64,000 nucleotides of DNA from Trichoplusia ni (GCF_003590095.1 NC_039479.1:3596001-3660000), one strand, 5' to 3'; positions 1 to 13,796 are shown, counted from the stretch's first letter. Notes: a model not told the origin generated them from the sequence alone. Program-made: numbers and translations.

Positions 1-2389
1 CAACTAAAGTGGAGTATGGTGCATGGAGGTCACATCATTAAAAGATCATTAATACAAGTGCAACAGTTGCGTGACCATACCACTTTACAAGTATTGTAGC
101 CATTAGTACAATACAAAAAGTTTACAATGTTGCTTTATCAAGTCTAGAGTGCCGACTCTTGTGTGACTATATCTGCTAACTTCTTGAGTACCGGAAATTA
201 AGGATGATATTTTGCACTATACGTACCTACACCTATTCATTTTCTTAGTTTAGAAATCAATAATGAATCCGAGTTTTTTTTACACCGACAAATGGCGTCA
301 GAATCCCCACTTCCATAAGTTTTCCATCTTTGATGACGATTCATCTTCGTATTTTTAATTGATTATAGAAAACGTTTCCAATATTTTTTTGAAATCTGTT
401 TTACAGACTAATTAGACTTTTTATTACAATTCCCTATCTTCTTTAGAAATATTTAAGAATATTTTCTCATTTTTTTCAAGGAAAATTTTCATTTCCCCAC
501 AAAGATGTAGTTTTTAACATGATGAGTCTGTTTAAACACGTTTTATAAGAGAATCGTAGAGTAGTTACACCAATAAACATCCTTATGTATTTGAGTTTAC
601 TTTCAATGTCTTGGGCAAGGTCATTACTGTTCTGAGCAAATACACGAGCGTTAAAAATAATATTTTAAGCAGTGGTATGTTAATTTATGCCTTGTTGCCG
701 ACTCTACACAACACGACCTACAAATTATTTTGACGACATTAAATTTTTCAGGGGTGAAACTGTAATGACTTCATCCCAGGTCGAGGGCGTAACGTGGGGA
801 TTTGTTAGACTTTCACCGACCAAAAACACCCCAGGCCATTTTTACTTCTTACGTCTCTAAGCCAGTGTCCTGGGATAGCTCTTACTTCCGAGGGTCTGCC
901 TCCACCTCTCAAGATAAGACTATTACAGTTGTGCAAACGAGACGCTAATGACTATACTATAATATGATCTATTATTTAACATCATATTCTTACTTTTTTC
1001 AGAGCCGACTTTAAGGAGAAAGTACTTCGCTATCAGCAAGCACTGGCTTTCAGTCTGTATAATCAACATGAAATAGCCGGGAATCATATTTTATACTTTT
1101 TTTTAATAAAATATACAGTACATTTTGTGTTTGTTTTTTTCTTATTAAATTATAGACTTGCTTTCCATTACTTCAACAATCAGTATTCACCACAGATCTA
1201 AAATAAGGTTTTAATACCTGTCCAGTGTCCGTTAAGTTAATAGTCCACCTCTACCAATAAAAAAATCAGGTAGGTTCATACTCTGTTCTTATTACACAAG
1301 AATGCGTAATAGCCTAAGAGCTTCCAATAACATATTTATGTTAGTCAAAACAAGTCAACAATGTGTACAAAACACAAAACGTTAGGAGAGTCGATTTCGT
1401 GCCCATTAACTGTTTCATACGAATATTAGCAAAACTCGCGGTTGCAAGTACAAAGCATTTTAAAATATAGTCAGCGACTTCAAAAGAGAATGTAGGAACG
1501 ATGGATACATTTGAATATGGCCGTATAATCGTGTTATTGGCTTAGATATGACGTAACAAGTCGCTATATTATTCTGTACAATATGGGTAGCTTTGTGTAG
1601 AGATAAAATGTCCTCTTTGAATGGTTATACTCGACTGTTTTATCTTTTCTTTAACGGAATACCTTCAAAGGAAGAAACCGGTCATTTTTAAAGGCGTATA
1701 GAGGTACACAGGTCGAAAATATTGAAGTTTTGTTGGGAATTTTTATCTAAAAGGCGATGGCATCTACCAGGAGCCATTCACCTCTATGGAAGAAAAGACA
1801 TTGACTAGCCAAGGTAGCTAGAAAACTACAGAAATTGTAGGGATAAAACTAATCTGCACTATTCCTTCTGTATAATAAGTCCATAAGTATAATGTTATTT
1901 AGGTAATAATAATTTAGTTTAAAATGCTACTGTAAGGATATTTTTGGAAAAGGTCACAACTATGTACCTACAAAGAGGATCATTATTAGACTCGAACTAT
2001 TTTCCGACTTAAAATGATTTTTACTCTATTCTTGTCAAACGGCAGATGTCCCATGTGAAGTCAAGCTGAAAACGAGTCTCGTCAGGTAAGTAGAATTAAA
2101 TAACTGAAAAATGTAACTTTCAACAATTGCAACAGTCGGAAATTGAAGTACCTAGAAGTATTAGAATCACCTTATATTATCGGGATTTGAATCTCCAAAA
2201 CAGATTCCTATCACAATTTGAATAGGTGCAACGCAACAAAACTCGTTCATGAATCGAGCAAGTCACCATCTATCCCCGACTCTATAATATCAAGTACACA
2301 ACACGCCAGTCGGGTATACCCCGAGTGCAATGAAAACAAAATTATGTTCGAAACAGAACAACCTGCGTGACTGGTCTGCTAAAGAGTTG
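1..2389. other. Non-coding flank upstream of GCAT, no gene supported
   Basis: This AT-rich stretch holds no reading frame that I can link to a protein family. Around 760-912 there is a degenerate interspersed repeat: it shares the GACTT-x-CACCGACCAAAAACACC type of block with weaker similar stretches near 8110 and 18550. An AG acceptor-like site near 1002, a short open frame and an AATAAA near 1107 could in principle be the last exon of a gene to the left, but no homology supports this. Confidence 0.5.
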
Positions 2390-2441
2390 TTCGCCGCTCG
2401 CGCCTCGCCGGCCGGCGGCGGCCGCGCCCCCATTCGACGCG
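2390..2441 (+). promoter_or_regulatory. GC-rich promoter-proximal region and 5' UTR of GCAT
   Basis: A sharp GC- and CpG-rich island, unlike the AT-rich surroundings, directly precedes and includes the first coding exon of the glycine C-acetyltransferase gene. No TATA box is evident. This is consistent with a CpG-rich 5' UTR or promoter of a housekeeping gene; the transcription start itself cannot be placed. Confidence 0.4.
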
Positions 2442-5232
2442 ATGGCGCTCCGCTCGCAACTCCTGCGCAACTGTGAGTACAACGCACCAAATATACTAAA
2501 ATATTCCAACTGTCTTTAATTATCTTCACTTTTATATAATCTAAAGTCCCCAAACTCTAGTTAGCGTCGGCTTTAAAGATTTTCGTAAATGTTTTTTTTT
2601 TTGTTTTAATATTTCACGTGTCGTGTTTTGAGGTTTTTTTGGATCCAATCGACCTTGTGCTTTATGTACACAATACAGGTTTTGAATATTTAGGCAATGG
2701 AAACTTCTCAAAAGTGTCAATAACTTGAAGAATATAAAAGTGAAACGCACGTTTAAGAGTTTGTCTTTAAGTGTTCGTGTGCTAAATTCATTAGCAGAAG
2801 CGATTCTTTGGTGGTTTAAATTATTGATGAAAAGTTGAAACAAGTATTGACTGTTTATTCAACCGTTAACCGTTGTCAAGCAAGATATTAGTATCACATT
2901 TTTAGTATTGATACGCTAATGTAATAACCAACGGCGCGCAAAAAGAGAGTCCTTCAAACATGAGGAATATCATGTTTGATGGTCACAAACCGGTAAAATG
3001 GTAGAAATAATGATCGTAAATAATAAATTAATTAAATTACATTTATTGCTACTTAATAAAGACTCAATAATCAAGTAATTTATTCCGTTTTAATAAAAGG
3101 TATAAAATTCTCATAAAAAGGTAATACCTTGCAGAATCTTTTCCATTTCCATTCCTATATAACCAGTATCATCGTCTTTTCAACTGGAAGAGACCTAATG
3201 CAATAAGAGAGATTGGATTTTGTCTATTTATGGGCACAATAACACGCTACTTATCTGGAGGCCTTGCACAATGAAATTGCATTATAATTGGCTGAACTGC
3301 ATGAATATAGATAACAGTTATTTGCTTGTGACGATCATAACATGTATATATCAAGTTATATTCCAATGTAAATGGGACACTGATTTGCAACTCAAGGTCA
3401 CGATTAAATATTTTTTGACATTCTGGTGTTATGGAACACTGTAATGTTAAACAGAGCTAGATCTCTGTAATTTTTCTTTTAGTAAGAAATGCAGGCAATT
3501 ATCTGTAATCTTGTTTACCTACTGTAATTATTTCGCCAGAATCACTCACTGTAATTCAATTTTTTAAGCCATTTCTTAAACGTTGCTGTGTGTTAAAGAT
3601 GTATGCTTCTTTTGGTATTATGCGTGTGCCTTTAGGTAGATTGAATATCATTCATCCTGAGTCGCGCAGAGCATGCTCGAGCGATCTCCTTTGGCTCTGA
3701 CTTAGGCAGATAAAGGGTGTTTTAATTCGATAAGATTCGCCGTGACATTTTGCCAACTCTAGTAATTTTGCGACAGACCCATAAGAGCCTTTAACCAACC
3801 AACCAAAAAAAAGTTGTTCATAAATTGATTCTTAATAAACGTACCTACTTGGTTGTAGTCTTCAATGGGACCCCGACTCGTCGTTTCCACGAGCTGAAGG
3901 AAAAGGAGCGCGCAGGAGTGGCGACCCTTCGAGAAGTATTGGAGGACAGGCTGCGGGAGATCAAGCGAGCCAAGACATGGAAACACGAGAGAATCCTCAC
4001 CTCGCCGCAGGATACCAAGGTATGGAGCTATAGAGTCATAGTCAACTTGTTTAATTTTCTATCCAGGAGTTTGCCACTAGTTCTTAAAGTAAGTGGAGGC
4101 AGTATGGTGAACAGGAGCGGGATCTCTCTTCCAAATTATTTTGAGTGAAAAAAATGTAAGCCATTTTAGCCAGTTATTACCAAATTGCATCCGACTCTTG
4201 TCTGAAGGATAAAATAATTTAATTTAAACTCATGTCTCTAACTGGGATGAGTTATGTAGCGACTGATTCAAAACAGCATTAATAAATGCTGTATATCCTT
4301 ACATATTATAAAACAAAGTCCCCCGCCGCGTCTGTCTGTCTGTCTGTCTGTCTGTCTGTTCGCGATAAACTAGAAAAGTACTGAACGGATTTTTATGCGG
4401 TTTTCAACGATAGATAGAGCAATTCTTGAGGAAGGTTTTAGTGTATAATAAGTTTAGGTTTTGTGTAAACTGACGATAATACAGCGATATTAGTTAAACA
4501 TGTCGGAAAAAATTAAGCCATTCGAGAGCTTTCATCGAGAACGCTGCCAAAACCTTTTGAGTTACAACAAAACAATGTATGGCGGGTTTGTACCTCTTTA
4601 ATAGATCTACAAAAAAGTCCGCGGTGGTATATGTCTATCTTCCAAGGATAACCCACAATAACCATTTTTATGTGTTTTCTTAATACAGTAAAATTATTGG
4701 TTACTTACGAACCTCTTTTTAACAATACAGTATTAATCCTTATCCAAATAAATAAGTTAGATATATTATGCATGTAATATAGAACAAAATTACCTTTTAC
4801 ACTACGCCAAAAATGTTAATAGGTAATGAGTTATCGTAATATTAAAATCTCCGCGCGAGAAATTAAAAATCGATGAAACGTAGCGAAGATATCGTTGGCA
4901 TCTATATACTAATTGTACTATATATATACTAATTACTATGTATATACTATGTATGTATTATGTATATACTAATTGTTTGTTTGATTGTTTGTTTGAAAGC
5001 GCTAATCTCAGAAACTACTGGTTCAAATTGAAAAAATATTTTTGTGTTGAAGATACCATTAATCGAGGGAGGTTTTAGGCTATATGTATATCATCACGCT
5101 GCGACCAATAGGAGCGAAGAAAAAGTCATAACTTATATCTTCTAACCACGCAGACGAAGTCGCGGGCAACAGCTATCCTTATCCTTATACATATTATACA
5201 TATTCATATTATAAAACAAAGTCCCTGGCCAC

Positions 5233-5290
<58 letters not shown>

Positions 5291-8200
5291 TCGCGATAAA
5301 CTAGAAAAGTACTGAACGGATTTTTATGCGGTTTTCAACGATAGATAGAGCAATTCTTGAGGAAGGTTTTAGTGTATAATAAGTTTAGGTTTTGTGTAAA
5401 CTGACGATATTACAGCGATATTAGTTAAACATGTCGGATAAAATTAAGCCATTCGAGAGGTTTCATCGAGAACGCTGCCAAAACCTTTTGAGTTACAACA
5501 AAACAATGTATGGCGGGTTTGTACCTCTTTAATAGATCTACAAAAAAGTCCGCGGTGGTATATGTCTATCTTCCAAGGATAACCCACAATAACCATTTTT
5601 ATGTGTTTTCTTAATACAGTAAAATTATTGGTTACTTACGAACCTCTTTTTAACAATACAGTATTAATCCTTATCCAAATAAATAAGTTAGATATATTAT
5701 GCATGTAATATAGAACAAAATTGCCTTTTATACTACGCCAAAAATGTTAATAGGTAATGAGTTATCGTAATATTAAAATCTCCGCGCGAGAAATTAAAAA
5801 TCGATGAAACGTAGCGAAGATATCGTTGGCATCTATATACTAATTGTACTATATATATACTAATTACTATGTATATACTATGTATGTATTATGTATATAC
5901 TAATTGTTTGTTTGATTGTTTGTTTGAAAGCGCTAATCTCAGAAACTACTGGTTCAAATTGAAAAAATATTTTTGTGTTGAAGATACCATTAATCGAGGG
6001 AGGTTTTAGGCTATATATCATCACGCTGCGACCAATAGGAGCGAAGAAAAAGTCATAACTTATATCTTCTAACCACGCAGACGAAGTCGCGGGCAACAGC
6101 TAGTCTAATATATAAAATTCCCGTGTCACGATGTTAGTTACCGTACTCCTCCGAAACGGCTCGAGCGATTTTTATGAAATTTTGTATACATGTTGGGTAG
6201 GACTGAGAATAGAACAACATCTATTTTTCATACCCCTAAGTGACAAGGGTAGATCACACTAAAAAAAATATTTTATTTTTTGGACGAATCTTTTTTAGAA
6301 ATAATTTATTAGGCAAAACAACGTTTGCTGGGTCAGCTAGTAATAATATATAATAAATGCTGTTTTGATTATACAGAATTTTATTGTCTTTTTTTGTTGT
6401 TCTTTGGTCATTCACTTTAGAAATTCGATTGCACGAACGTTGACAGAGATGAACACGCCATCTGTTTGTTATTGTTCATGTTTAGATATTTATTGCTCTA
6501 CAATATTTACTGCAAGAGAGCTACGAAAGAAGGAAGATCGCTGGGAATGCACTCTTTCTCTTTCTCCAAACGGGAGTAAGAGAGTCCCTTTTCTTTTAAT
6601 CTTATGTAAAAAATGATGGAAAATGTGCTCAAACCTAAAATGACGGATGCAAAGTGATAGTTAAAAGCCTTCAAAAATATAAAGAAATATTACGAAGCAT
6701 AATTTTATAGCTTATCTTTTAATTCGGTTTGAGTCCTTTTTTTCTAACACGGATGATAGGAATGTTTTGGCAGGCTTTTATTTGACGAGTAATAAAATGT
6801 TTTTAAACAAATATTTACTTTGAAATACACATTGTGTGGCTTATCTTGTGTCTTTCATACAACCTTTATCTTTATCGTACACCTTAACTCGCCTTAGTTC
6901 ACAGTAAATTTAATGTTTTACAAGGAGTTACTACCTATCTGACTTCATCAAACCAGTTACCTGGCCAACACGGTACTCTTTAGTATAACTGTTTGTCATA
7001 CTTCCTAGCTTCTTTCCTTCCGTTACGACTGTCAGAAATGTATCTGTCCAAAACACGGACAAACTCAGTATGACATAGGTGGTCACCCATTCGGGGACGG
7101 ACCGTTTCTAGCGTAGCTTTACCTCTGTTCTATCAACTTGTGCATTTATAGCTTAATTAGGAGCTGCTTTCTAATTCAGGTTATATCCAAAGACGTCTGA
7201 AAATATTCGTTATAATCACTACGTAAATATTTTCAATTTATAATACCAAGTGATAAAAATCAAAACCGAAATTTGCCAGACTCAAGAGAACCATGCAAAT
7301 TAACTTAGTTACAATGTACAAAACAGGTACCTGTTGAATTTAAGCTAAGTGATTTGTAACATCTTCGAGACAATAACGATTTCAAAATTACCCATTTATT
7401 TACTATTTTACTTAGTAATTTTATGAACCGCATTCCTACTACAATGTCCTAAAGTAAGACTACTGGTGTTGCGGAAGTGAGATAGAGCATCAAACGATGT
7501 AGAGCAATGTCTCTCTTTAAAAACGACAGCAGATTCTAGTAGTCCTCAGAGGTTATTTCACTTGTTTTTAGTCTATAATCATAGGTAGTAACAGATTTGT
7601 ATGAAAATCATACACAGTACCTATGCATACCTATAAATAAATTTCAGACATACAAAAACTGTTTGTTTTTGCACTTTTGGATCTCCACGATCGAGAGCAC
7701 AAGTTATCGCTCCGTCGGATGTTGCGAACTAATTATAAACATGATGAAGTAAACGATTGTTTCGCGGACCATATGTTGTAGACATAACTTTTTATATGAT
7801 ATCAATAAGTTTTCTTCTTTCACTCTTATGACAAATATAGAAATTCGCTTTTACTTAAATTCGTTAAAGGTAATTTACACCTGTTTACCCTAATGAGACC
7901 TTTTGTAGGGTCTGACAATACCTAAAATTACTATCAAGCATGCAAAAGTAATTACATTTTAACTAATTCAAACAACTTTCCAGGTTAAAGTGCAAGGTGT
8001 GGAAGGAGAGTTCCTCAATTTCTGCGCCAACAACTATTTAGGACTTTCCGTAAGTTTACATTTTTACGTTTAATCTCCAAAACTTTACTCTGCTCTCCCC
8101 TTATTTTTAGAGTGGAAAGTCATCAGATGACTCCTACCGCTTCAAATTGTGCGGAAAGGAGTGTCAGACTTCCACTGACTATTACCCATCTATGTTCCTT

Positions 8201-11200
8201 CCTCTGCCCATCGTGGGCCGGAGCCACGGTAACCCTTTCAGACAAGGTAAGGGTTTCGTTTCAGACAAGGTAAGGGTTTCGTTTCAGACAGTCTCGCTGC
8301 TATGCTCTACCCCTGATTATCAATTCCTCGTCTTCCTAACACTTTAGTTAAATTATAAAGCTGATTTTTTTGTATACAGAATCATCCTGAAGTGGTCGAG
8401 GCCGCTAGGGAGGGTTTGAAGAAATATGGCGCAGGTCTCAGTTCCGTGCGATTCATTTGCGGCACTCAGACTATACACAAGGTGAGTAACGTTTTGAAAC
8501 TCTATAAAACAGTACTTAACCGGTACCTATCACTATCTCATATAGACTTGTAGTTGTGGAAACGGGACAGCGCTATACGCGGTGTATATCGTAGAGTAGA
8601 GTGTAGAGTAGCATCTCTCTTCAACAGCTGCAAGACATTTGCCACCGTAATCACATTGCTAATTGAATATATAGACATTAGGTATAAGTTGCAGATAATT
8701 GTAAATAAGGAAGATTCTGATACCCTACAATGGTTTTGTGTGTGAATTAACATGTTCCCAAAATACAACTACTTTGTTTTATTTATCTCAAAGAGAGCGA
8801 GTTGGGAGTTAGGAGTCTCATATCGTTCACACGTCATAACAATTGATCCGTTCACGTTTTTGTTTTAGCTCATTGTTACCAAACAGTGTTCTGTTTATCC
8901 ATATGGCTTGTTTAACATATATTATTGAACATATCAAGGCCACAGTAACCTTGCCATCGTTTTAATGTCGTTTCGTTTTGTGCTGAATTTTAATCGCAAA
9001 TTATACATGTTTGATACGGTATGGGTACATGGTCAAATAGATAATCGAAAACCATGGAAAACCCACATAAGGAGTCCTGAAAAAAATATTTGATGAAATG
9101 ATTTTCCTTTGAAAAATTGAATACTGAAAGTTATTAATTCACAAGCGTACATCTATAGGACAAGTTATAAAGCATGACTAGTTACGGCTGCCTACTTATA
9201 TTTTCACACTTTTTTTTTGCATTTGACAGCCAGTATATGTATTTTTGTTTTTCTAAGACTTATCATCAATAAATTGCGAAGTTTAAAAGCTTACTTAAAT
9301 CATCTTAATTGTCCATCAACCAAGTGTCTAGTAAATTGTTTATCTGGCTATTATTGTAGGAACTAGAGAACCGTCTAGCTCAGTTCCACCAGCGCGAGGA
9401 TGCGATCCTATACGGCTCGTGTTTCGACGCCAACGCCGGTCTCTTCGAGTCCATGCTGACGCCAGAGGACGCCGTGTTCTCCGACGCCCTCAACCATGCT
9501 TCCATCATTGATGGCATCAGACTGTGCAAGGCGCAGAAGTTCCGTTACCCACATAGAGACCTTAATGGTAAGTTTCCCTTGTTTCCACTATTTTCTTTGT
9601 ATTGAGGACTCATAGACACCTACCTCCTCGGGGGAGGAAGTGGGTGGTGTCAGAATCTAACTGACTTAACCTGAACCTCCGTGTAACGTCTCCCGCATTT
9701 GATCAGTATGTGGCAATGTATTGTAGCTCATCACGCACCAGTTTCTCTTGACCCCAAAAAGCTCAATAGTGCTAATATAGTAAGAAATTTTCTGACTGTA
9801 GCTATTGTGAAAGCGAGACAGGGCACATAAGTGCACAGAGCGGCGTCATGTCGTCTGAAGAATAACAACCATAAATGTTTTATTCAACCTGCACCATGTG
9901 TAATAAGTATATCATCGTTATTTTTAGAATTGGAGCACCTGCTGGCGCACAGCGAGGCTCGCATCAAGCTGATCGTTACTGATGGCGTGTTCTCCATGGA
10001 CGGCACCGTGGCCCCTATCCAGGGTCTGAGGGACCTCGCGGACAAGTACCGCGCCCTACTGGCTGTAGACGACAGTCATGCTACAGGGTTCTTTGGAGAA
10101 ACTGGCCGGTGAGTTGAACAGGGTGTTAAGAGAAAAATATTTACCATTAAATGCAAGCAATTTGGATTGACTTGCAGGATGCCGAAAAAGGAACACCAAA
10201 TTTTGAAAAGGCGTTATCTTTTTTAACATTTTACGTATTGTGTAAGATGGGATAGTAGGTCTGGGATAAATTGCATTTAACGTCAACAAGTACGTACACA
10301 AAGAATACCTAATAAGAAGGTTACTTACTAAGTTTGCGACAGTTTACCGGCAATAACATAATTTTGCTAACAAATGTTCTCTACCTTACCGTACCCACTT
10401 ATATGCAGCTTACAAGCATAACAAATGACGTCACTTTACCGACCAATGACCGTTAATGTTCAAATGTAAGATTGTATTCATTTTGTACAGCAATGAAGGT
10501 CAGACTGAGGCCCCGAGAACCTCGACATATCTGAACATGGAGTTTATTTGTATTTTCCTTGTATTACGGTCGAATGTGACAGCCATTATCAATGTGTATG
10601 GCAAAAAATACACAAACAAGTACTTTAGCAAATTATAAGAGCGTAGTTATCTAATTAAAGCCATTATTTAGAAAAAAATTGTAATTATTTCCGTTAAAAA
10701 AAAATGACAAAGGTAATTTGGTTGAAATACTACCGAAGTCCTTGTGGATGTCAGAATTCTTATTATTTATTTATTTTTAGTTCTATAATCAGAGTTAATA
10801 AAGTTATTTCACTTAAAATGAATATTATTTTATGAATACAAATATATGTCATGCAGGGACCGACAAACCGACAATTTTGGCTTTGGAGAACGGGAAACGC
10901 TGCCCCACGTCTCGGCGTCGAAGTGCCTTATCATCTTTTCCACACCTTCAATGATAATATTCATTTATTCTGTAGTAATAGAGCCCATCTTTCAGTATAT
11001 TAGATGATCAGTTCCTTCTTAACCTACAATGTTTTTTAAGGCAACAGTGATGCCAACCATTCCGGTTCACGAATTCATTTGTTCTAAAACATTTCAGAGG
11101 CACGGAAGAGTACTGCGGTCTCCTAGGCGCGGCGGACATTATATGTTCTACGCTGGGTAAGGCGGTAAGCGGCGCGGCGGGCGGCTACACAACCGGCCCC

Positions 11201-12607
11201 AAGGAGCTTATCACCTTACTGAGGAACGTGTCGCGTCCGTACCTGTTCTCGAACGCCCCACCACCGCCAGTCGTTGCTGCCTCTTTGAAGGTATGTCTTT
11301 TTTGTCTTATTACAGGGTTAAAGACTCCTTTCAAGTCTTTTTCCATGACTGATTTAGTCTGGCATTACAGTGATGTCTTTTGCAGTAGCGACAAATAGGG
11401 ATGTCGACATTCATTTGTTTTTAAATTTTCTCTATGACTTTTAGTGAATAACATTGAGGCAAAAGAAACAATAATAATTGATCAACTTAAAGTGAATTGA
11501 ACTTACCCGTGACGGCATTCCCATGTATCAATTATTCCGAGCCACATGCTACCTCTCCTGTAATTTGGAACAGTTGGTTTAATTCGCTCCTATAAACTCC
11601 AATATCTTAGTCCAGGATCAGGCCACATTATAAAATCCCATCATTAATGAGTGAAATATCTACTTACAGGTCTATATGGTTACTTACCCGTCTCCATTCT
11701 CTCTACTCTTTATGACACTATCCTTTTTCTCCAGTCGTTGGACCTGGTGGAGCAGAGCGGTGAGCTTCGCCAACGTCTCCGGGACAACACGCGAGCCTTC
11801 CGCGAAGGTTTGAAGGCGGCCGGACTCACTGTGAACGGGGATGACCACCCCATCTGCCCCGTCATGGTGGGAGAGGCACCCCTCGCTGTGGAACTGGCTA
11901 CAGACTTGCTCAGTAAGTAGTGATACAATTTTCGATATTTCTGACACTTGGGGCGGAATATTTTTGCAAAACTAACTGGATAAGTATAACCATACTGGAT
12001 AATATCCTTCACCAAGGAGAATATTTTGTATGTATTTTTTGTCTTGTATTCGGTGCGAAAATGTTGGTATGGTAGATACCAATGATTGAAGAGGTACAAG
12101 AATCAAATCCATGAATGCTTGTTCTGAGGCTGGGTGTCTTGGACATATCAATCGAATGTTTGTGAAACTCCAGGTGATACAAGAACAAATTCCTTTCTTA
12201 CGGAATCGTTCAAAAAAGAGCGTGGAGTTCCTTCGCGCGAATGAAGTGAAAGTTCGTAATGTAGTAATAAATTCAGAAGCCGTGTATTCTCTCTACCTGT
12301 TTCTTTATATTCCCCCTCCCGAAAAGTTACCTTTTAACGCAACAGTGCGACCATACTCCCTCCATGGCGGCATTCAACGCAACCTCATTGGAAGACGCAT
12401 AAAAAGCTACACATCAAGAAGGATTAATATCTTTATATTTTTCCAGAGCGCGGTATCTACGTGGTAGCGTTCAGTTACCCGGTGGTCCCGCGCGGCGCGG
12501 CCCGCGTGCGCGTGCAGCTGTCGGCCGCGCACGAGCCCGCGCACGTGCAGCAGGCGGTGCGGGCCTTCGCGGACTCCGCCAGGCAGGTCGGCATCGTTAA
12601 AGGATAA
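2442..12607 (+). CDS. GCAT: Glycine C-acetyltransferase (2-amino-3-ketobutyrate CoA ligase), mitochondrial
   Basis: This enzyme converts 2-amino-3-ketobutyrate plus CoA to glycine and acetyl-CoA, the second step of threonine breakdown in the mitochondrial matrix. Exons: 2442-2472, 3859-4019, 7984-8049, 8380-8481, 9360-9567, 9928-10108, 11098-11290, 11735-11912 and 12447-12607. All junctions are GT-AG, and the phases join into one 426-aa frame, close to the usual family length of about 420. Residues 1-25 are basic and lack acidic residues, as expected of a mitochondrial presequence. The PLP-dependent alpha-oxoamine synthase fold is visible: NFCANNYLGLS near 75-86, VDDSHATGFFGETGR near 235-250, and the Schiff-base lysine K271 in STLGKAVSGAAGGYT. 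The C-terminus carries the FSYPVVPRGAARVRVQLSAA strand. The start ATG opens the CpG-rich first exon. I see no frameshift or missing key residue. Confidence 0.95.
4295..5174 (+). mobile_element. Helitron-like/Lep1-type non-autonomous element, copy 1
   Basis: The unit starts near TATTATAAAACAAAGTCC, runs through a (TCTG)n microsatellite of about 7 repeats at 4331-4359, and ends with the lepidopteran Helitron terminus GACGAAGTCGCGGGCAACAG. An internal segment (TATACTAATTGTTTGTTTGATTG, then a block with AGCGCTAATCTCAGAAACTA) matches the general 5' architecture of Lep1 elements, so the unit looks like one element nested in or fused with another. It sits in GCAT intron 2 and encodes no transposase. 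Confidence 0.7.
5205..6103 (+). mobile_element. Helitron-like/Lep1-type element, copy 2 (tandem duplicate of copy 1)
   Basis: This is almost identical to the preceding unit in the same orientation, separated by about 30 bp of TATTC/ATTATA-rich sequence. The main difference is a longer (TCTG)n tract of about 14 repeats at 5233-5290; the remainder shows only scattered substitutions and a small indel. The 3' end CGGGCAACAGCTAG is complete and abuts the next element. Confidence 0.75.
6104..6342 (+). mobile_element. Short non-autonomous Helitron-like element (family 2)
   Basis: It starts TCTAATATATAAAATTCCCG and ends CGTTTGCTGGGTCAGCTAGT. A second copy with the same ends lies at 55436-55714, which defines the boundaries. 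The CTAGT-type 3' terminus and the absence of terminal inverted repeats fit a non-autonomous Helitron. It is inserted exactly at the 3' end of the upstream Lep1-type unit. Confidence 0.7.
8110..8290. repeat. Degenerate interspersed repeat with a short internal tandem duplication
   Basis: Located in GCAT intron 3. It carries blocks such as GTCATCAGATGACTCCTACC, GTGTCAGACTTCCACTGACT and GAGCCACGGTAACCC that recur in weaker form near 18546-18690 and 760-912, suggesting an old short dispersed family. Inside, a roughly 24-bp unit (CAGACAAGGTAAGGGTTTCG plus a few bases) is repeated in tandem at 8240-8289. Confidence 0.45.
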
Positions 12608-13796
12608 CTCACTTATATACGATCTTAGGAATAAATTGAGATAGTTCGGAAAATAACCCCGTTGAACCCTGTTCAATCAAGCAATTTAACCTATTGTGGT
12701 CTATTGCTGGACCTTACTCAAAATGAGTCTTTTATCAATACATAATAAATATATACCAACCTTTGTAGTGAAGTTTTGAGCATTGATCATCATGCTTATT
12801 CACTACGTTAGCAATTTTTTAAACAATGCAGAATTTATTATGTGACAAGAATCAGTGAACAACTCCTAAGATCTGTATGCAACATCTAATTAATTTTAAT
12901 TTTGTAAATATCAAATCATTTTCGAAATGTTTGTGAATGTATGGAATTTTAGGACTGAACAATTAAAAGTTTTTATTGTTATTACATTATAGGTTGTCTT
13001 TTATTTCACCAAGTTGGTCCCTGTATTATTTTATTTACTTTTGTTTTAAGATTTTTTTATTCTGTTTGCTGTAACTCCATTTAGGGATGGATTACAGGTC
13101 TGAACGTAGTTCTGGATGGTATTCCATCAAAATTACAATTTAATGGAATTATGCCGTGTTATATTGAATTAAAAACAAAACACTATAATAATAACTGATC
13201 TATTAACAATAATTTATTACAAGTAATAAAACTCACACTCGTATTGACAACATCATAACACACAGTGCGCCCGCGTTCTGTTACCGCATAACTAACTGCG
13301 GTCCATAAAACTATCAATTACAATTAAATATTTACATTGTATCGAAACGATCTCACTCGACGATATTGCATTGACTCCTCACTTAGCCGAGACTAAGACA
13401 ATCACAAAACAAACAAAGCTACCTCGTGAAAATTAAACTTATCGATTCGATTACAATCGATTGTTATCGATTAACCGTATCGAATTGTGCTCTCGATGTA
13501 AACGAGTAAAAGTCTAAGTATTAAAATATATGAATGTACATAAATGAAAGAGATTATTTACAAGGTTTGTAAAGGGAAATTATTAGAATACTGAGTGAGT
13601 GGGGCTAGCTGAGCTGGCCCGCGCCGCCGTCACCGCACTACCACTAACATACTTGGAGGGTATTCGTTCTCTACAATCTCTGTGTAACGTCTACGTGTAT
13701 AATTGTCTTGTGGACGTGATCTGAGATCAAGACTGAGCGTTTCTTCTCTCGTCATCCGACGCCGGTGCACGAGTTGGGAGGACGGTTGGCGGTCCC
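12608..13796. other. Convergent 3' UTR region between GCAT and the coiled-coil gene
   Basis: Candidate poly(A) signals for GCAT are AATAAA near 12744 and ATTAAA near 12961. On the minus strand an AATAAA (TTTATT at about 13210) can end the coiled-coil transcript. At 13444-13490 there is a cluster of ATCGAT/ATCGAA motifs. No reading frame here has recognisable coding character. Confidence 0.5.

Noticed and set aside
1003..1110. Possible last exon of an upstream gene (frame reading ADFKEKVLRYQQALAFSLYN, then AATAAA)
   Set aside because: A single acceptor-like AG, no family recognised, and no matching upstream exon with a compatible phase; the preceding sequence looks like a degenerate repeat.
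4331..5290. CRISPR-like or functional tandem array at the (TCTG)n tracts
   Set aside because: Pure tetranucleotide microsatellites inside transposon copies, common in lepidopteran Helitron-type elements.
12111..12467. 118-codon plus-strand frame overlapping GCAT exon 9
   Set aside because: It lies almost wholly in intron 8 and enters exon 9 in a frame that stops; the GCAT frame is phase-consistent there.
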